From NCBI GenBank assembly GCA_964348535.1, contig CAYGDB010000010.1:1-20234 (forward strand): a stretch of DNA of 20,234 nucleotides. Direction: 5' to 3'. The notes under the pieces are model-generated. The model was not told the origin of the DNA, made no database searches, and was given only the letters and a program-made list of their open reading frames with translations. Source of the stretch: JBGPJO01 sp964348535. GTDB taxonomy: Bacteria; Patescibacteriota; Minisyncoccia; Phycocordibacterales; JAKFXT01. This document shows, piece by piece, positions 20,039 to 20,234 of the stretch; within the stretch, counting starts at the first letter, position 1, and every line of letters starts with the position of its first letter. Both the position numbers and the translations under genes were made by a program.

Positions 20039-20234
20039 TAAGTTATACTTTTATACGCCACAAACGTAATAGCGATGCTTATAAGAAAAGCGTAGGAAAG
20101 AAGTTGCCACGCTTTTTTCCTGTCTTTTTTGCGAAATTCAGCTTGAGAGATGCTGTCGGTTTTGCCGACATCTCCAAAGTTGAAGAGGTTTGCAAATCCA
20201 AAATAGACACAGAAGCGCATGTATGCCTGAAGAA
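20038..20234 (-). CDS. C-terminal part of a membrane protein (gene continues beyond window)
   Basis: The reading frame stays open to the window edge, so the ATG at 20220 is probably internal. The visible end has an aromatic, hydrophobic first part ('CVYFGFANLFNFGD'), a charged stretch ('AEFRKKDRKKAW') and a terminal transmembrane helix ('LLSYAFLISIAITFVAY'). The family cannot be assigned from this fragment. It overlaps the ferritin-like gene by 1 nt, suggesting joint function. Confidence 0.6.
   Translation of the reverse strand, partial: LQAYMRFCVYFGFANLFNFGDVGKTDSISQAEFRKKDRKKAWQLLSYAFLISIAITFVAYKSIT

Overview
The window reads as a chromosome segment from a reduced-genome bacterium, most likely of the Candidate Phyla Radiation (Patescibacteria, Parcubacteria-like). 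This rests on the combination of an rpsP-khpA-trmD operon without rimM, an SMC of only 749 residues with no recognisable hinge, a NusB-Nudix fusion, apparently leaderless core genes, an L32 beginning MVVRMRHTR, and surface proteins tied to a sortase with a [V]PYTG sorting signal. No database search was possible, so the lineage is an inference.

Layout. Positions 1-1860 (minus strand) form an accessory island: a phage-type protein gene (gene B, 1095-1760), a small conserved gene (gene A, 410-769), and around them two type III hammerhead ribozymes (969-1017 and 86-134) set in a roughly 80-nt periodic array of GGGG-started hairpins. This is the most unusual part of the window. Positions 1888-3675 hold the translation genes trmD, khpA and rpsP (minus). 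Positions 3774-4447 are a two-gene cassette of unknown function with its own promoter, palindromic operator-like site and strong terminator. From 4587 to 15344 come core nucleic-acid genes: RNase R (plus), then smc, rnc, nusB-nudix, rpmF, a 95-aa unknown and rnhB (minus), then dnaE (plus).

Positions 15331-18207 (minus) and 18317-19252 (plus) form a cell-surface block: a GGSIS-repeat wall or membrane protein interrupted by a 100-N assembly gap and ending in a sortase signal, two small secreted proteins of unknown function, a class-D/E-like sortase, and a divergently transcribed membrane-anchored CARDB protein. The right end (19319-20234, minus) holds a ferritin-like diiron protein translationally coupled to the tail of a membrane protein that runs off the window.

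Two initiation styles coexist. Core genes (rpsP, rnr, smc, rpmF, dnaE) have a -10 box 6-8 nt before the start codon, so their mRNAs are probably leaderless. The accessory genes (A, B, the 3774-4447 pair, the 95-aa gene and the secreted pair) have Shine-Dalgarno sites, mostly strong, and look richer in G+C, which suggests later acquisition.
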